Positions 31,216 through 42,129 of a stretch of 64,000 nucleotides of DNA are shown piece by piece (within the stretch, counting starts at the first letter, position 1; each line of letters begins with the position of its first letter). The stretch covers positions 7,993,431 through 8,057,430 of the forward strand of contig NC_088322.1 in assembly GCF_910592395.1 (NCBI RefSeq), given 5' to 3'. This DNA comes from Lineus longissimus (taxonomy: Eukaryota > Nemertea > Pilidiophora > Heteronemertea > Lineidae). The position numbers were made by a program, and so were the translations under genes. Below the pieces are notes generated by a model. That model had not been told where the DNA came from, ran no database searches, and saw nothing but the letters and a program-made list of their open reading frames with translations.

Positions 31216-31216
31216 A
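31158..31216. repeat. (ATC)n microsatellite in gene C intron 1
   Basis: About 19 uninterrupted ATC units. The homologous place in gene A (2098-2122) has a shorter, interrupted run. On the minus strand it produces a meaningless poly-Met frame. Confidence 0.95.
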
Positions 31217-31312
31217 TTCGGAACCCGCCGATGAACTCCATTAAAAACTTTCGGTGACATTAAGTTATAACGATCATTCTTTAATCCATACTTGATCGAT
31301 GGTTTATATAAC

Positions 31313-31682
31313 TGTTACCATGTATTAAGGGGTTAAAGGGTCTAGGCCTAGTTATTCTAATATAGTTATTCCTTCTAGGCCTATGGGGCTTTGTTATGTT
31401 AATCTTTCAGGGAATGTAGGCCTTTGGCACTACAGATCTGTGCCATTTACTCCCTGTCTGTCCCTGCATTTATAGTAATATCATGGTTTTCATTTACAAC
31501 AGGTTAGTGCAGTGTTGTATTATTTTGTACATTTTCATCTTTCCCCATTTTGTATCATCTAAGCCATTTACTCCCTGTCTGTCCCTGCATTTATAGTAAT
31601 ATCATGGTTTTCATTTACAACAGGTGTTTGCGTGAGTAATTGATATAATACGTGCTGTGAAAGGTCATTCCTATCGGCTACA
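31313..31682 (+). repeat. Gypsy 5' LTR
   Basis: Starts TGTTACCATG and ends CGGCTACA. Contains an internal direct repeat of about 62 bp (31443-31505 and 31564-31626, with CCATTTACTCCCTGTCTG). Confidence 0.95.
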
Positions 31683-31684
31683 TT

Positions 31685-31702
31685 TGGAGGTTCCACCGAG
31701 AT
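31685..31702 (+). promoter_or_regulatory. Primer-binding site, tRNA-Gln type
   Basis: TGGAGGTTCCACCGAGAT pairs with the 3' end of eukaryotic tRNA-Gln (…TCGGTGGAACCT plus CCA). It lies two bases after the LTR, the usual spacing. Confidence 0.85.
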
Positions 31703-32699
31703 CTCACGCACCCAAGCTGACACGCCCCATACCACCTGTAAGAAACCACTCCAAGCTGACATCGAGATGGCCACTACGTCGACGGCTGTGAGATAATTCG
31801 TATACGATTAAAATTTCATTCTGGATCCTTCAGCGCTGTTTGTTTAACCCTATTCTGTACGTTTTCGCGTTGCGCTAGAATACTTTCGCGTCGTAATGGA
31901 ATACGTTCGCTTCATTTTGGATTGAATAATTATTGTGATCAACTGGCTCTGTGACTGTTGTGTTTTGATTTTGTAAGTGTGAACAGTTCTGGTAGCATGT
32001 GAAACATGTACATCTTATTCTGTGCATTTTATTCAGTTACAAATCACTGCCTGTAAAATGTATTTAGAATTACCTTACATGTATGTAATCTGATTTCATT
32101 ACTTGGTATTTTATTTTATTTGTATTGCTCTTTTGTGTATGATGCACTACCTGTGATCGGTATTTTGGTGTTTACGTCCTTGGGCAACACATTTGACCAT
32201 CAACTCTTTTAGTTAGGAATTCTGGTTTTGAATTCTGGTTTTCACTTTGAGTTCAGGTTAAACTCTAGTTAATTCTTGTGCTCTGGTATCAGAGTCTGGG
32301 GAAAATAAATTACTGGTTACGGGGTGTGTTTATTTCATATAGGCTTTATTTTGCATTTCATTTCACCCATTCATTCATTTTCAATTCATTCATTTTTCGA
32401 TTAATCATCCATTTATTATTGTTTGCATTATTCATTCATTCAAAATTATGTGGTTAATCCTCCATTAGTCATATGCTTGTTGTTTGTCTGTCATATTTTT
32501 CAGTCATTTGCAGTCAGTGTCAGTCCATCATGTATATATGAGATAAAATAAGGGAGAATTCTATATCTCATATTATTATTATACTAAAACAACAGTCCGT
32601 CATATTATACATTAAAAGTCCGTTAATTGACATATTTTAGTACATCCTACATTAGGATTCTGTTCTTCAACCTACATTGTTCGTCGTCATCTGTCCGTC
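31703..32699 (+). other. Gypsy 5' leader
   Basis: About 1 kb of untranslated leader rich in ATTCATT and CAGTCA stretches. No frame of note. Packaging signals may be here but are not recognisable. Confidence 0.5.
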
Positions 32700-34388
32700 A
32701 TGTCGTTAAAAAGGGAGGACTCCACCTGTGTGGACATAGAATCCATAGATGAGTCTGAGGTTCAAGGTTTGATCAGCCAATTGAGAGGCCTGAGTCCTAA
32801 AATGAAGCAAAAACTGTGCCTTGAAATAGCAAAGGATCCCTCCTTCTCTTACAGCAACCAGGATAATTCAATAGCACATACTCAATTCAGTACTCCTCTT
32901 GAGACTTCAGCCTATCCCTCATTGGAGGAGGGCTGTGTTTTTGGCCATAGGCAAGACCCACGGAGGGTTCAATTTGATAAGACTTCACCAAATCCTGGTG
33001 TGATTGGTTCTGGTCGCCCCAGCCAATCTTCACATGGTTCCATGTTTTCCCCTTCACCGGATTTAAGTAGGTCCGTGTCTAGTCCAATGTTTTCCACAGC
33101 ACACGCCGACTTGGGCAGGTCAGCCTCTACTCATTCTACGTCAGGATTAGGTGTCACTCTGGTTTCTCCCACTGTGATTCCTCCTTCACTTCAGCGAACT
33201 GGTTTTCATGCTGTTAGAACATCGTATTCTAATATGCCACCGCCTGACTTCAATTTGGGTAGATCAATGCCCACTCCTACTCCTTCGAATATTGTACCTC
33301 ATTCTGTGACTTCTTCTGCTGTTCAAGGGTTTTGTCCCAATAATTTTAGAAAGAAATTGACTTATTCTGAGCCAATGGTTGATGATCCTAATAGTCCATT
33401 CCTTAGGCACCGCGCCTCATCATCAACTATAGATCAACATGGTGCTGGTTTATCAAGTTCATCTACTGTTATTCCTTCTTCAGTAATGAGACATAGTGCT
33501 TTGTCTGGTCCTATCATTGATCAGGGCATGTTGCTTTCTTCAGGTCAGGGTTCTAGGATTCCTTCTGCTGATAGGCAACCAATTGGTGTTAGTACCTCTG
33601 GGCAAGCCATGTACCTAACTAAACCAAGAATTGCAACATTTTCGGGTACTCAGTCAAAGAATACAGTGTCTTTTAACCAATGGCGGTATGAGGTTCGTTG
33701 CCTCCAGAGATCGGAGTCGGAATTCATTGTTCTGCAGGCCATTCGCCAGTCCCTGCGTTCTCCAGCTTCTGATGTTCTTATGAACATGGGTGAGGATGTC
33801 ACTATTTCAGACCTCCTCACTAAGTTCAACATTGTGTTTGGCAATGTGTTACCTAGTGAGAGGTTATTGGAGCAGTTTTATTCTGCTCGGCAGTCGACCG
33901 AGGAAAATATAGCCTCCTGGAGTTGTCGTCTTGAAGACATATTGACAACTCTGTCGGAGCAATCTGACATTTCCAATTCCAAGGCCGACATGCTCCGGAC
34001 CAAGTTCTGGTCAGGTATCCGAGATGAGCGTGTACGCCTTGGCCTTCGTCATTCCTATGATGACGGGCATGCCTACGAGGCACTTGTCAGAAAGGCTCGT
34101 ATTCTTGAAGTGGAATTTTCTGTACCTCAACCAACTTCAGTCTCTATGTCTAAATCTTCTAGTGTCACTTCTGTTCAGTCTCAGCAAGTGACAGTGCCTG
34201 AGTCCGCATCATTGACAGAGAAGGTGGATCAATTGGCCACCCAGGTGAAGTCATTGACTTACAGGCGGTTACAAAATGTTACTTGCTTCAACTGTGGGGA
34301 GAAAGGCCATTATAAAAGGAAATGTACCAAACCCCTAGTTTCAAAACCCCAAATCCAGGCTTCGACAAACTCGAAGGCACCAGAGTAG
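32700..34388 (+). CDS. Gypsy Gag polyprotein
   Basis: 562 aa. A Ser/Thr/Pro-rich N-terminal half precedes a capsid-like region (FNQWRYEVRCLQ, then WSCRLEDIL, FWSGIRDERVRLGLRH), and a single CCHC zinc knuckle CFNCGEKGHYKRKC sits near residue 528. Gag would assemble the particle and bind the RNA. The frame is intact. It overlaps pol by 67 nt in a frame one base back, so pol would need a -1 shift, common in this group. Confidence 0.92.
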   Translation: MSLKREDSTCVDIESIDESEVQGLISQLRGLSPKMKQKLCLEIAKDPSFSYSNQDNSIAHTQFSTPLETSAYPSLEEGCVFGHRQDPRRVQFDKTSPNPGVIGSGRPSQSSHGSMFSPSPDLSRSVSSPMFSTAHADLGRSASTHSTSGLGVTLVSPTVIPPSLQRTGFHAVRTSYSNMPPPDFNLGRSMPTPTPSNIVPHSVTSSAVQGFCPNNFRKKLTYSEPMVDDPNSPFLRHRASSSTIDQHGAGLSSSSTVIPSSVMRHSALSGPIIDQGMLLSSGQGSRIPSADRQPIGVSTSGQAMYLTKPRIATFSGTQSKNTVSFNQWRYEVRCLQRSESEFIVLQAIRQSLRSPASDVLMNMGEDVTISDLLTKFNIVFGNVLPSERLLEQFYSARQSTEENIASWSCRLEDILTTLSEQSDISNSKADMLRTKFWSGIRDERVRLGLRHSYDDGHAYEALVRKARILEVEFSVPQPTSVSMSKSSSVTSVQSQQVTVPESASLTEKVDQLATQVKSLTYRRLQNVTCFNCGEKGHYKRKCTKPLVSKPQIQASTNSKAPE

Positions 34389-36985
34389 AGGGACCTCCCT
34401 TTGGTTGCCATGTTTCTGATGGTCCCTTTCCTCTGCGTGAAAGTCGTTCTTCTTTGAGGTCAACCAGTCCCAAACCACGTAAAAGGTCTCCGCCTCCTGT
34501 TGTCAAAACTCGGCGTCCCATTCCGGGTCCTATCAGTAAGGCTAAAAAACTTCCATCAAAACTTGTTGGCAACTCTAACGAGTCACATATTTCTATTGAA
34601 GACAAGATCTTCACTTGTCTTTTAGACACTGGTTCTATGGTCAGCACAATTTCTGTTTCAGCGTATCAAAATCAGTTCGCTGATCTTCCCTTGCATTCCT
34701 TAGACAACCTGTTACAAGTTCGCGGTGCTAATGGTGCACGACTTCCTTACCATGGATACATAGAGGTTAGAGTGAAACGTCCTTTTTCTGATCGTTACTT
34801 TGACATACCTTTGCTGGTCGTTCCAGATACCACTTACAATTTCAAGGTTCCTGTTTTGGTTGGCACCAACATCCTTTCACTTTGTAATTTTGATCCTGGG
34901 TTAAGCTTGCCTAAGCCCTGGAAACTTGCGATTTCCGCTTTGGTCACTTCCCGTAATGCTATTGTTGGAAATGTTGTGACTTTGAGTCCTGTCACTTTGC
35001 CTCCAGATACTCAGGCCAGGGTCTCTGGTTTCTGTAGCACCCATGGTCGTCTTCTTGGTGAAACTTCGGTGATGGCTGAGGCTATTCCTGGTGCCCGATT
35101 GCCTGGTGATGTTATAATTGTACCCACCTTTCTTGGTCTTGATGGACACAAAAAGGAAAGGGTTGGTTGTTGTGTCTATAACCACAGTAGGAAAGCTGTC
35201 ACGATTCCTGGACGTACTGTCCTATGTCGTCTTGTTCGGGCAGAGTCTGTGTCGGAGCGTGATCCATTAGATCCTTCTGTTTGTATTCCTTCAGATTATC
35301 AACCTTCAATTATTCAGTCTTTGAATTTGGTGAATGATAGTGTAGTCCAGGCTTCACCTTACACTGAACATCAAAACCAGTTGCTACAAGCCATTGACTT
35401 GTCACACATTTCAGCAGATACTATTCAGTCTGACTTGCGTTCCTTGTTGATGAAGTATTCTGATGTCTTTTCTTTATCAAACACTGATCTTGATCGGTCC
35501 AATCTAGTCACCCATCGCATTGAGTTAAATGACACAATCCCTTTTAAACAACGTTTTCGTCGTATTCCACCTTCCATGTTTGATGAAGTGAGGTCACATC
35601 TGGACCAAATGTTGCAGGCAGGTGTCATCAGGCACTCTAAGAGTCCTTGGGCTTCCAACATGGTCCTGGTGCGTAAAAAGGACAAGAGTCTCCGCCTATG
35701 TGTGGATTTTCGTCAGCTTAACCGCCGTACCATCCGGGACTCTTACGCCTTGCCTCGTCTCGATGAGACTCTTGATTGTTTATCTGGTGCCAAGTATTTT
35801 ACCTCTCTTGATCTCCGTTGTGGATATTGGCAATGTGAACTTGATGAAAGTCATAAGGAAAGGACGGCGTTCACGGCTGGAAATCTTGGGTTTTATGAAT
35901 TTAATGTTCTTCCATTTGGCTTGTGCAATGCACCCAGCACTTTTCAACGTATGATGGAGCGTTGCCTTCAGGATATTCATCTGCGTGAATGCCTTATCTA
36001 TTTGGACGACATCGTCATCTTTTCAAGGTCCATAGAGGAGCATCTGGAGCGCTTAGAGCATGTTTTTACCCGTTTGAGGGAGTGCGGTTTGAAACTCAAA
36101 CCTTCTAAGTGCTCATTTCTTATGGAGAATATTAAATATTTGGGTCATTCTGTTTCAGCGTCTGGCATTGAGCCTGATAACGATAAGATTGAGGCCATTA
36201 CCTCCTGGCCTGTTCCTCAGAGGTCAGAGGACGTTCGAAGGTTTCTTGGTTTTGCGGGGTATTATAGACGTTTCGTCAAGGGATTTTCGTCCTTAGTCCG
36301 TCCATTGAATGATCTTCTTCCTCCTACTGGCACTAAGACCAAGAAGGGAGCCAAGAAACCTGTTTGTACTCCTTTTTATTGGGGAGAGGAGCAGCAGTCG
36401 GCCTTCGACAACATGAAGTCGATTTTATCAAACTCTCCAGTTCTTGGCTTTGCTGACTTTTCCCTCCCTTTTGAACTCCATACAGATGCGTCCTCTACGG
36501 GGCTTGGAGCTATTTTATATCAGGTTCAGGATGGTCATCGGCGTGTCATTTCTTTTGCTAGCCGTAGTCTTAACAAGGCTGAGAAGAATTATTCAGCGTA
36601 TAAGCTTGAGTTTCTCGCCCTCAAATGGGCCGTTACTGAGAAATTTTATGACTATCTATACGGTCATCGGTTCTCAGTGAAAACTGATAACAATCCTTTG
36701 ACCTACGTTCTTACATCGGCCAAGTTGGATGCCACTGGGCATCGCTGGCTGGCTGAACTCTCTTGTTTTGATTTTGATATTTCGTACGTACCTGGAACAT
36801 CAAATGTCGATGCCGATAGCCTCTCTCGAATCCCTTGGGAAAAGGTTGAGTCCGAGAGTGTTCAGGCTATTTGTCAGTCATCACATGTTGATGGGTTTGT
36901 TGATTCACTTTGTCTTTCTATACCAGACTTGACTATGAATTGTGAGGATTCTCCTTGGCCTAAAGTTGATCTGCGAGCGAGCTGA
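34322..36985 (+). CDS. Gypsy Pol: protease, reverse transcriptase, RNase H
   Basis: 887 aa. In order: aspartic protease LLDTGSMVS near residue 101; reverse transcriptase with LPFGLCNAPSTFQRMM and catalytic YLDD near residue 560; RNase H with LHTDASSTGLG and KTDNNPLTY. The frame stops early at 36985 because GCGA is tandemly duplicated at 36973-36980. Single GCGA would continue straight into the integrase frame. Confidence 0.93.
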   Translation: MYQTPSFKTPNPGFDKLEGTRVEGPPFGCHVSDGPFPLRESRSSLRSTSPKPRKRSPPPVVKTRRPIPGPISKAKKLPSKLVGNSNESHISIEDKIFTCLLDTGSMVSTISVSAYQNQFADLPLHSLDNLLQVRGANGARLPYHGYIEVRVKRPFSDRYFDIPLLVVPDTTYNFKVPVLVGTNILSLCNFDPGLSLPKPWKLAISALVTSRNAIVGNVVTLSPVTLPPDTQARVSGFCSTHGRLLGETSVMAEAIPGARLPGDVIIVPTFLGLDGHKKERVGCCVYNHSRKAVTIPGRTVLCRLVRAESVSERDPLDPSVCIPSDYQPSIIQSLNLVNDSVVQASPYTEHQNQLLQAIDLSHISADTIQSDLRSLLMKYSDVFSLSNTDLDRSNLVTHRIELNDTIPFKQRFRRIPPSMFDEVRSHLDQMLQAGVIRHSKSPWASNMVLVRKKDKSLRLCVDFRQLNRRTIRDSYALPRLDETLDCLSGAKYFTSLDLRCGYWQCELDESHKERTAFTAGNLGFYEFNVLPFGLCNAPSTFQRMMERCLQDIHLRECLIYLDDIVIFSRSIEEHLERLEHVFTRLRECGLKLKPSKCSFLMENIKYLGHSVSASGIEPDNDKIEAITSWPVPQRSEDVRRFLGFAGYYRRFVKGFSSLVRPLNDLLPPTGTKTKKGAKKPVCTPFYWGEEQQSAFDNMKSILSNSPVLGFADFSLPFELHTDASSTGLGAILYQVQDGHRRVISFASRSLNKAEKNYSAYKLEFLALKWAVTEKFYDYLYGHRFSVKTDNNPLTYVLTSAKLDATGHRWLAELSCFDFDISYVPGTSNVDADSLSRIPWEKVESESVQAICQSSHVDGFVDSLCLSIPDLTMNCEDSPWPKVDLRAS

Positions 36986-38648
36986 TGCAACTTCGAGTAG
37001 GTTAATTTCTTGGGTCGAGTCTGATAAATGTCCAAGCAAAAGTCTTTTATCCGATGTTCAGGACAAAGACTTATCTCGTTTATGTCGCTTTTGGTCTAAT
37101 CTGTCTCTTGTTGATGGTTTGCTTTGTCGCAATACTATCATCAATGACCAACCATATCAACAAATCATCGTTCCATCTGCATTTCGTTCACAAGTCATAG
37201 AAGGGTTTCATGACCATTTGGGTCATCTCGGTCGTGATCGGACGACAGATTTTATTAAACGTAGGTTTTATTGGCCTGGTATGACTTCAGATGTCGAGCG
37301 TTACGTTCATAATTGTCTTTCTTGTATTCGGCGGAAGTCGCCTCACTTGCCTGAGCGTGCACCTCTGGTGAACATCACCACAACTGCACCAATGCAGTTA
37401 GTTTGCATGGACTTCTTGTCCTTGGAACCTTCTCATGGCTATGAGAATATCTTAGTCATAACGGATCATTTTTCCAAGTATGCTCAGGCCATACCGACTA
37501 GGAGTCAAACTGCGACTACCACAGCCAGAGTGCTGTTTGATAACTATATTGTGCATTATGGAATTCCTGAACGCCTCCATAGTGATCAAGGGCGAAATTT
37601 TGAGGGCAAGGTCATTCAGGAGTTGTGTAAGATAATGAATATTTCAAAGTCCCGAACCACTCCATACCATCCCATGGGCAACGGTTTGTGCGAAAGGTTC
37701 AACCGCACGTTGTTGAATATGCTCGGTACACTCCCTTCTCAGAGTAAAAAGGATTGGAAAAAGTTTGTCCCTAGTATGGTTCATGCTTACAACAGCTCTT
37801 GCCATGACTCTACTGGATTTTCTCCCTTTTATCTATTGTTTGGCCGCGAGCCCCGTCTCCCTGCTGATGTTACCTTTGGGACTCTTCTTTCTTCGTCTTC
37901 TTCTACCTCCAAGGTCAAGTTTGTGGATGACCTTCGTTCACGTCTTGCAGGTGCTTACTCCTTGGCTCAGAAGGAGATGGAGGCTTCTCGAGTTAGACAG
38001 AAGCGCAATTACGACCTTAGGGTGAGAGGTGCTGTCTTGCAGGTTGGCGATAGGGTTCTGGTTCGTAGACTTGGTGATCGTGGCAAACATAAGCTTGCGA
38101 ACAAGTGGGAAGATGACTTGTTCACGATTTTAGAGCAACCGAATTCGGAGATTCCTGTCTTCATTGTATCTTCCGATTCAGGGGTGAAGAAAACTCTCCA
38201 CCGGAATCTGCTATTGCCAGTCTCTGGCGTGGAACTTTCCTATTCTCCAGCAGCCGAGAGGGCGGTTGATTCTCCATCAACAGTGAAACCTGTTCCTAGA
38301 CCCCACAGGTCTTTGAGTAATAAGGGTGAATCTGAGGTGGATCAGCCTACGCCGGCTTTGCCTTACACGAAGGTGGTTGAGAGTTCTGACGATGAGACTG
38401 ATGACAGTTCCTTGTCTGATTCTTCTCGGTCTTCTGCCAGATCATCACCATTGCCTGTCAGACCAGCCCGTCCTCAGCGTACAAGACGTCAGCCAGCTTG
38501 GACGACATCTGGTGATTGGGTGATGTCTGGTCAAGTGTCTGTTCCAGATTGGCAGTTAAAAATTTCGATGCTTCGTGAGATTCTACAGGATCCAGTATTC
38601 AAGGCCAATTCAATCGCCTTGGATGCTGCGATTCGACTATTATCATAG
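36942..38648 (+). CDS. Gypsy integrase (separated from Pol by a 4-bp duplication)
   Basis: The real integrase part starts near 36985. HHCC zinc finger: H..GHLGRDR...C..C (CLSCIRRK). Catalytic triad: MDFLSLEP (D), LHSDQGRNFE (D), GNGLCERFN (E). The C-terminal DNA-binding part (VGDRVLVRRLG) is followed by a Ser/Pro-rich tail. It is expected to be made as part of Pol, so it is out of frame in this copy. Confidence 0.92.
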   Translation: MRILLGLKLICERADATSSRLISWVESDKCPSKSLLSDVQDKDLSRLCRFWSNLSLVDGLLCRNTIINDQPYQQIIVPSAFRSQVIEGFHDHLGHLGRDRTTDFIKRRFYWPGMTSDVERYVHNCLSCIRRKSPHLPERAPLVNITTTAPMQLVCMDFLSLEPSHGYENILVITDHFSKYAQAIPTRSQTATTTARVLFDNYIVHYGIPERLHSDQGRNFEGKVIQELCKIMNISKSRTTPYHPMGNGLCERFNRTLLNMLGTLPSQSKKDWKKFVPSMVHAYNSSCHDSTGFSPFYLLFGREPRLPADVTFGTLLSSSSSTSKVKFVDDLRSRLAGAYSLAQKEMEASRVRQKRNYDLRVRGAVLQVGDRVLVRRLGDRGKHKLANKWEDDLFTILEQPNSEIPVFIVSSDSGVKKTLHRNLLLPVSGVELSYSPAAERAVDSPSTVKPVPRPHRSLSNKGESEVDQPTPALPYTKVVESSDDETDDSSLSDSSRSSARSSPLPVRPARPQRTRRQPAWTTSGDWVMSGQVSVPDWQLKISMLREILQDPVFKANSIALDAAIRLLS

Positions 38649-39247
38649 CCAGATTGTGCAGTCAGTTTTATACTTCTAATAACTCATTTCATATCAGGAT
38701 GATTAGTCATGCTGCGATATAATTCTGTATTCTTTATAAAAAAAAAAAAATAAATAAATAAATTCTGACTAGTATTTCATGATTTTGCCTTGTAAGTGGT
38801 CATTTGGTGGGTTGTGGGTCTTTGAATTAATTATACATGTAATTCATTGTATTTTTCGCTCCAGGCCACCAATTGATTTTGAGAGATAGAAGAATTTCAA
38901 TATTTTCTTCTGTTGATTTCCAATTTGTTCATTTCAGTACTGTGAGTGCTAAAAAGAGTACGTCGTACAGATTATGAATATCTAGTTGTTGATGTTGGTT
39001 TGTTGGGTACAATATGTGCTAATAAGAGCACGTAAATGTACGTCATATGTGCTTTAATCAGGGTTGGAACTTCTCAGCCATATTAACAATAATTGTGGTT
39101 GTAACGGAATTCCAAACTGATGCTGCTTGTCTTGTCTTTGTCTTTGTCCGGTGTTGTCCATCATCTCTTCATCCATTTCATTCATTTTCACTGCTGCACT
39201 TAATTTCACTAAATTTCGGGAGAAATTTTCTTGTTGGGGGGGAAATG
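38649..39247 (+). other. Gypsy 3' untranslated region and polypurine tract
   Basis: No frame of note. The G-rich TTGGGGGGGGAAATG immediately before the LTR (about 39233-39247) is the likely polypurine tract for plus-strand priming. Confidence 0.7.
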
Positions 39248-39617
39248 TGTTACCATGTATTAAGGGGTTAAAGGGTCTAGGCCTAGTTATTCTAATATAG
39301 TTATTCCTTCTAGGCCTATGGGGCTTTGTTATGTTAATCTTTCAGGGAATGTAGGCCTTTGGCACTACAGATCTGTGCCATTTACTCCCTGTCTGTCCCT
39401 GCATTTATAGTAATATCATGGTTTTCATTTACAACAGGTTAGTGCAGTGTTGTATTATTTTGTACATTTTCATCTTTCCCCATTTTGTATCATCTAAGCC
39501 ATTTACTCCCTGTCTGTCCCTGCATTTATAGTAATATCATGGTTTTCATTTACAACAGGTGTTTGCGTGAGTAATTGATATAATACGTGCTGTGAAAGGT
39601 CATTCCTATCGGCTACA
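39248..39617 (+). repeat. Gypsy 3' LTR
   Basis: 370 bp, no difference from the 5' LTR found by eye, so insertion is recent. Confidence 0.95.
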
Positions 39618-40053
39618 TAACCATTTCCCCTATTGCCATTTTGCAGTCGTCACTTCGCCTAATTACCCTATTTGCCTATTGCCTAATTGCATAATTCCCA
39701 TATCGCCTAATTGAATACATGCTCCAGGTGCCAGACAGTGTTATCAGGAAAGGTGTGCTGACATTTTGTGGCCATTGGTATTAAAGGGGGTCGGGTATGG
39801 GAACGACCCATTGATCATTTTAGAATTTGACCGTGAAACCCAAGCTCCCCTCCCCTTCCCCAAGGCTGAAAGACAAATGCCACTAAAATTACTCCATTGT
39901 TTGAAAACGGACATCCCATTGGCAAAACTACCTGGACACCTCTAGAAATCATGGCTACATGATGGCCGTCACACCTGGCATATTTTGATATTTGAGACAA
40001 GACCACTAGTAAATATTCATAGGTTGGAGGGTCGAGGCCTATCAATTAGATGA
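39618..40053. other. Gene C intron 1 sequence right of gypsy
   Basis: Continues the sequence homologous to 2208-2400 in gene A, then (39830-39990) a segment repeated at 41995-42129 plus 43134-43195 and at 25560-25690. Confidence 0.65.
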
Positions 40054-41535
40054 GTGCATGTTTTTAACTCTCAAGTACATATTTGGAGAGGTATTGAAAA
40101 AATATTTGCTGTGGCAAGTCTACAGATATTAAAAATCTTGAAAACTTTGGTAATTCCAATTCCTAAGGACAGTAGGAAATCCCTAAGCGCCTCAGAAAAC
40201 TACCGCGGTATATCTCTCAGTAGCGTTCTGGGGAAGATATTAGACAATGTCATCATCAGAAATCATAGCCAGGCACTGGCGTCTTGCGACGCCCAGTTCG
40301 GTTTCAAAAAGAACTTATCGACAGCAGATTGTAGCTTTGTAGTCAACGAGGTCATAAGATACTATAACAATAGAGGATCTCCGGTATATTGTGTCACCCT
40401 GGATGCAAGCAAGGCCTTTGACTGTGTAAACTTTGTGAAGCTATTTCGAAAGCTGATTAATAGAGGAATATGTCCAACGATAGCAAGGTTTTTAGCTTGC
40501 ATGTATACAAATCAACATATTAGCGTGAAGTGGGCAGATTTCGTATCAAATCCGTTCACCGCCACAAATGGGGTGAAGCAAGGTGGTGTATTGTCACCGA
40601 TATTATTCAATCTGTATTTAGACCACCCACTGGTGAGCATGCAGGAGTCGGGAGTGGGGTGCCGCATAGGCCATGTTTATGCCGGAGTGTTTGCCTATGC
40701 GGACGACGTAATAATACTGGCACCCACCATCTGGGCGTTGACAAGGATGTTAAAAATTGCCAAATTATACTCGTTAGATACAAGATAACATTCAATGCGA
40801 AAAAAAGTAAATTTATTGTGTTTGCCAAAGGTTTAGATATCGTAATAGACTATATAATGTTTGACGGAAATAGGTTATATGCAGTGGAATCGGAGGTCCA
40901 CCTCGGATTTCTGTTAGGTCCAGATGTACAGCGTAGAAGAGCTGACCTTGGTATTAATGAACTATATAAAAAGACTAATATGGTAATGGCGTACTTCGGT
41001 CATGCAAATGCAGACATTCGATATGCTCTCTTTAAGAGTTTTGCTACCTGTCTATTATGGTTTTCAGTTCTGGGACACAACATCTCATTACATTGAAAAT
41101 GTATATACAGCATGGAGGAAATGTGTAAGAAAGATTATGTGTATACCGAGTAGGACTCATAATCAGTTAATTCCGCTTATAATCAGTGATTGTGATATGG
41201 AGACACTTTTGGAAAGGAGGACATTGAGATACATCGAACATATATTCAAATCAGATAACATTTACTTAATGTTATGTAAGAACTTGTTACTGGAGGGAAG
41301 CGCGTCGTACCTGAGTAAAAACTTTATCAAAATCAGTCGGAAATATGGTTTTTGTAAATATGACGCTGTCCGCATAAATTACTCATATTCAATTGTAAAT
41401 GGAGTTGATGAGAACACTGAATCATTTAGAATGGCACAGCAAATCAGAGAGCTACTAAAATTGAGGGATTCCGGTCATTGTCTCTTATCAAAGGAAGAGT
41501 TAGGACAAATTATAGACTTCCTTTGCACTATTTAA
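40054..41535 (+). pseudogene. Non-LTR retrotransposon reverse transcriptase, frameshifted
   Basis: Reverse transcriptase reading with ENYRGISLSSVLGKI, LDASKAFDCVN, GVKQGGVLSPILFNLYLD and catalytic FAYADDV near 40690. At least two frameshifts (about 40780 and 41050) divide it into three frames; the last covers the C-terminal domain to a stop at 41535. No endonuclease part was found, so it is 5'-truncated. An A/T-rich tail with AATAAACATATA follows to about 41660. The clade (CR1/L2-like or relative) is uncertain. Confidence 0.85.
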
Positions 41536-41659
41536 CAATACATAAGATACGTTTTTGTAATGCACTAAGGTTCAAAGACAAGTTGATCTGTACTATGCAC
41601 AACAATCTGTACTAGTTTTGTACGAATAAACATATATGTATATACATGTATATATAAAG

Positions 41660-42129
41660 AAATTATTTGATGAAAAAGTTAATTTCGAATTTTGCTAATT
41701 GGGTAATAGGGGGCGTGTTTTGAGTTTTTTCTGCCAGTTGGCTAAAAAAGAGTGGAAATATCAAAGTCTGTCTAATTTGTCGATTATCAAAAAATGTCCG
41801 TGGTCAACTACCAGTTTATTTTTAACCATTTACTTGCCCGACTGTCCGGAATATCTTATCAAAATTTCAGATTCACAACCCCACGCAGTATTTGATGCGT
41901 CGCAGTCAAACATTGACAATTTAACTGCTAAAAGGCTTAAACAATCAATCGTGGTCTTGTCTCCATTTTGAAGTCTTTTAATTCAACATGGACTCATTGA
42001 TCATTTTAGAATTTGACCGTGAACCCCAAGCCCCCCTCCCCTTCCCCAAGGCTGAAAGACTAAGGCCACTAAAATTACTCCATTGTTTGAAAACGGACAT
42101 CCCATGGGCAAAACTACCTGGACACCTCC
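41660..42129. other. Non-coding, gene C intron
   Basis: Bases 41990-42129 duplicate 39815-39945; otherwise nothing recognised. Confidence 0.5.

Larger units (their letters stand above)
31313..39617 (+). mobile_element. Complete Ty3/gypsy LTR retrotransposon
   Basis: 8305 bp with two 370-bp LTRs that I read as identical, TG...CA ends and a TAAC target duplication (31309-31312, 39618-39621). A primer-binding site complementary to the 3' end of tRNA-Gln starts two bases inside the left LTR. Gag, protease, reverse transcriptase, RNase H and integrase occur in the gypsy order. It lies in intron 1 of methyltransferase gene C in the opposite orientation. Confidence 0.95.

Noticed and set aside
31075-31260. 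Poly-methionine protein
   Set aside because: Produced by the (ATC)n microsatellite read on the minus strand.
39635-39715. Remnant of a foldback array (CGCCTAATTACCC, CGCCTAATTG)
   Set aside because: Resembles the element 1 unit, but units are irregular and the matching place in gene A has similar sequence without an array. Too weak.
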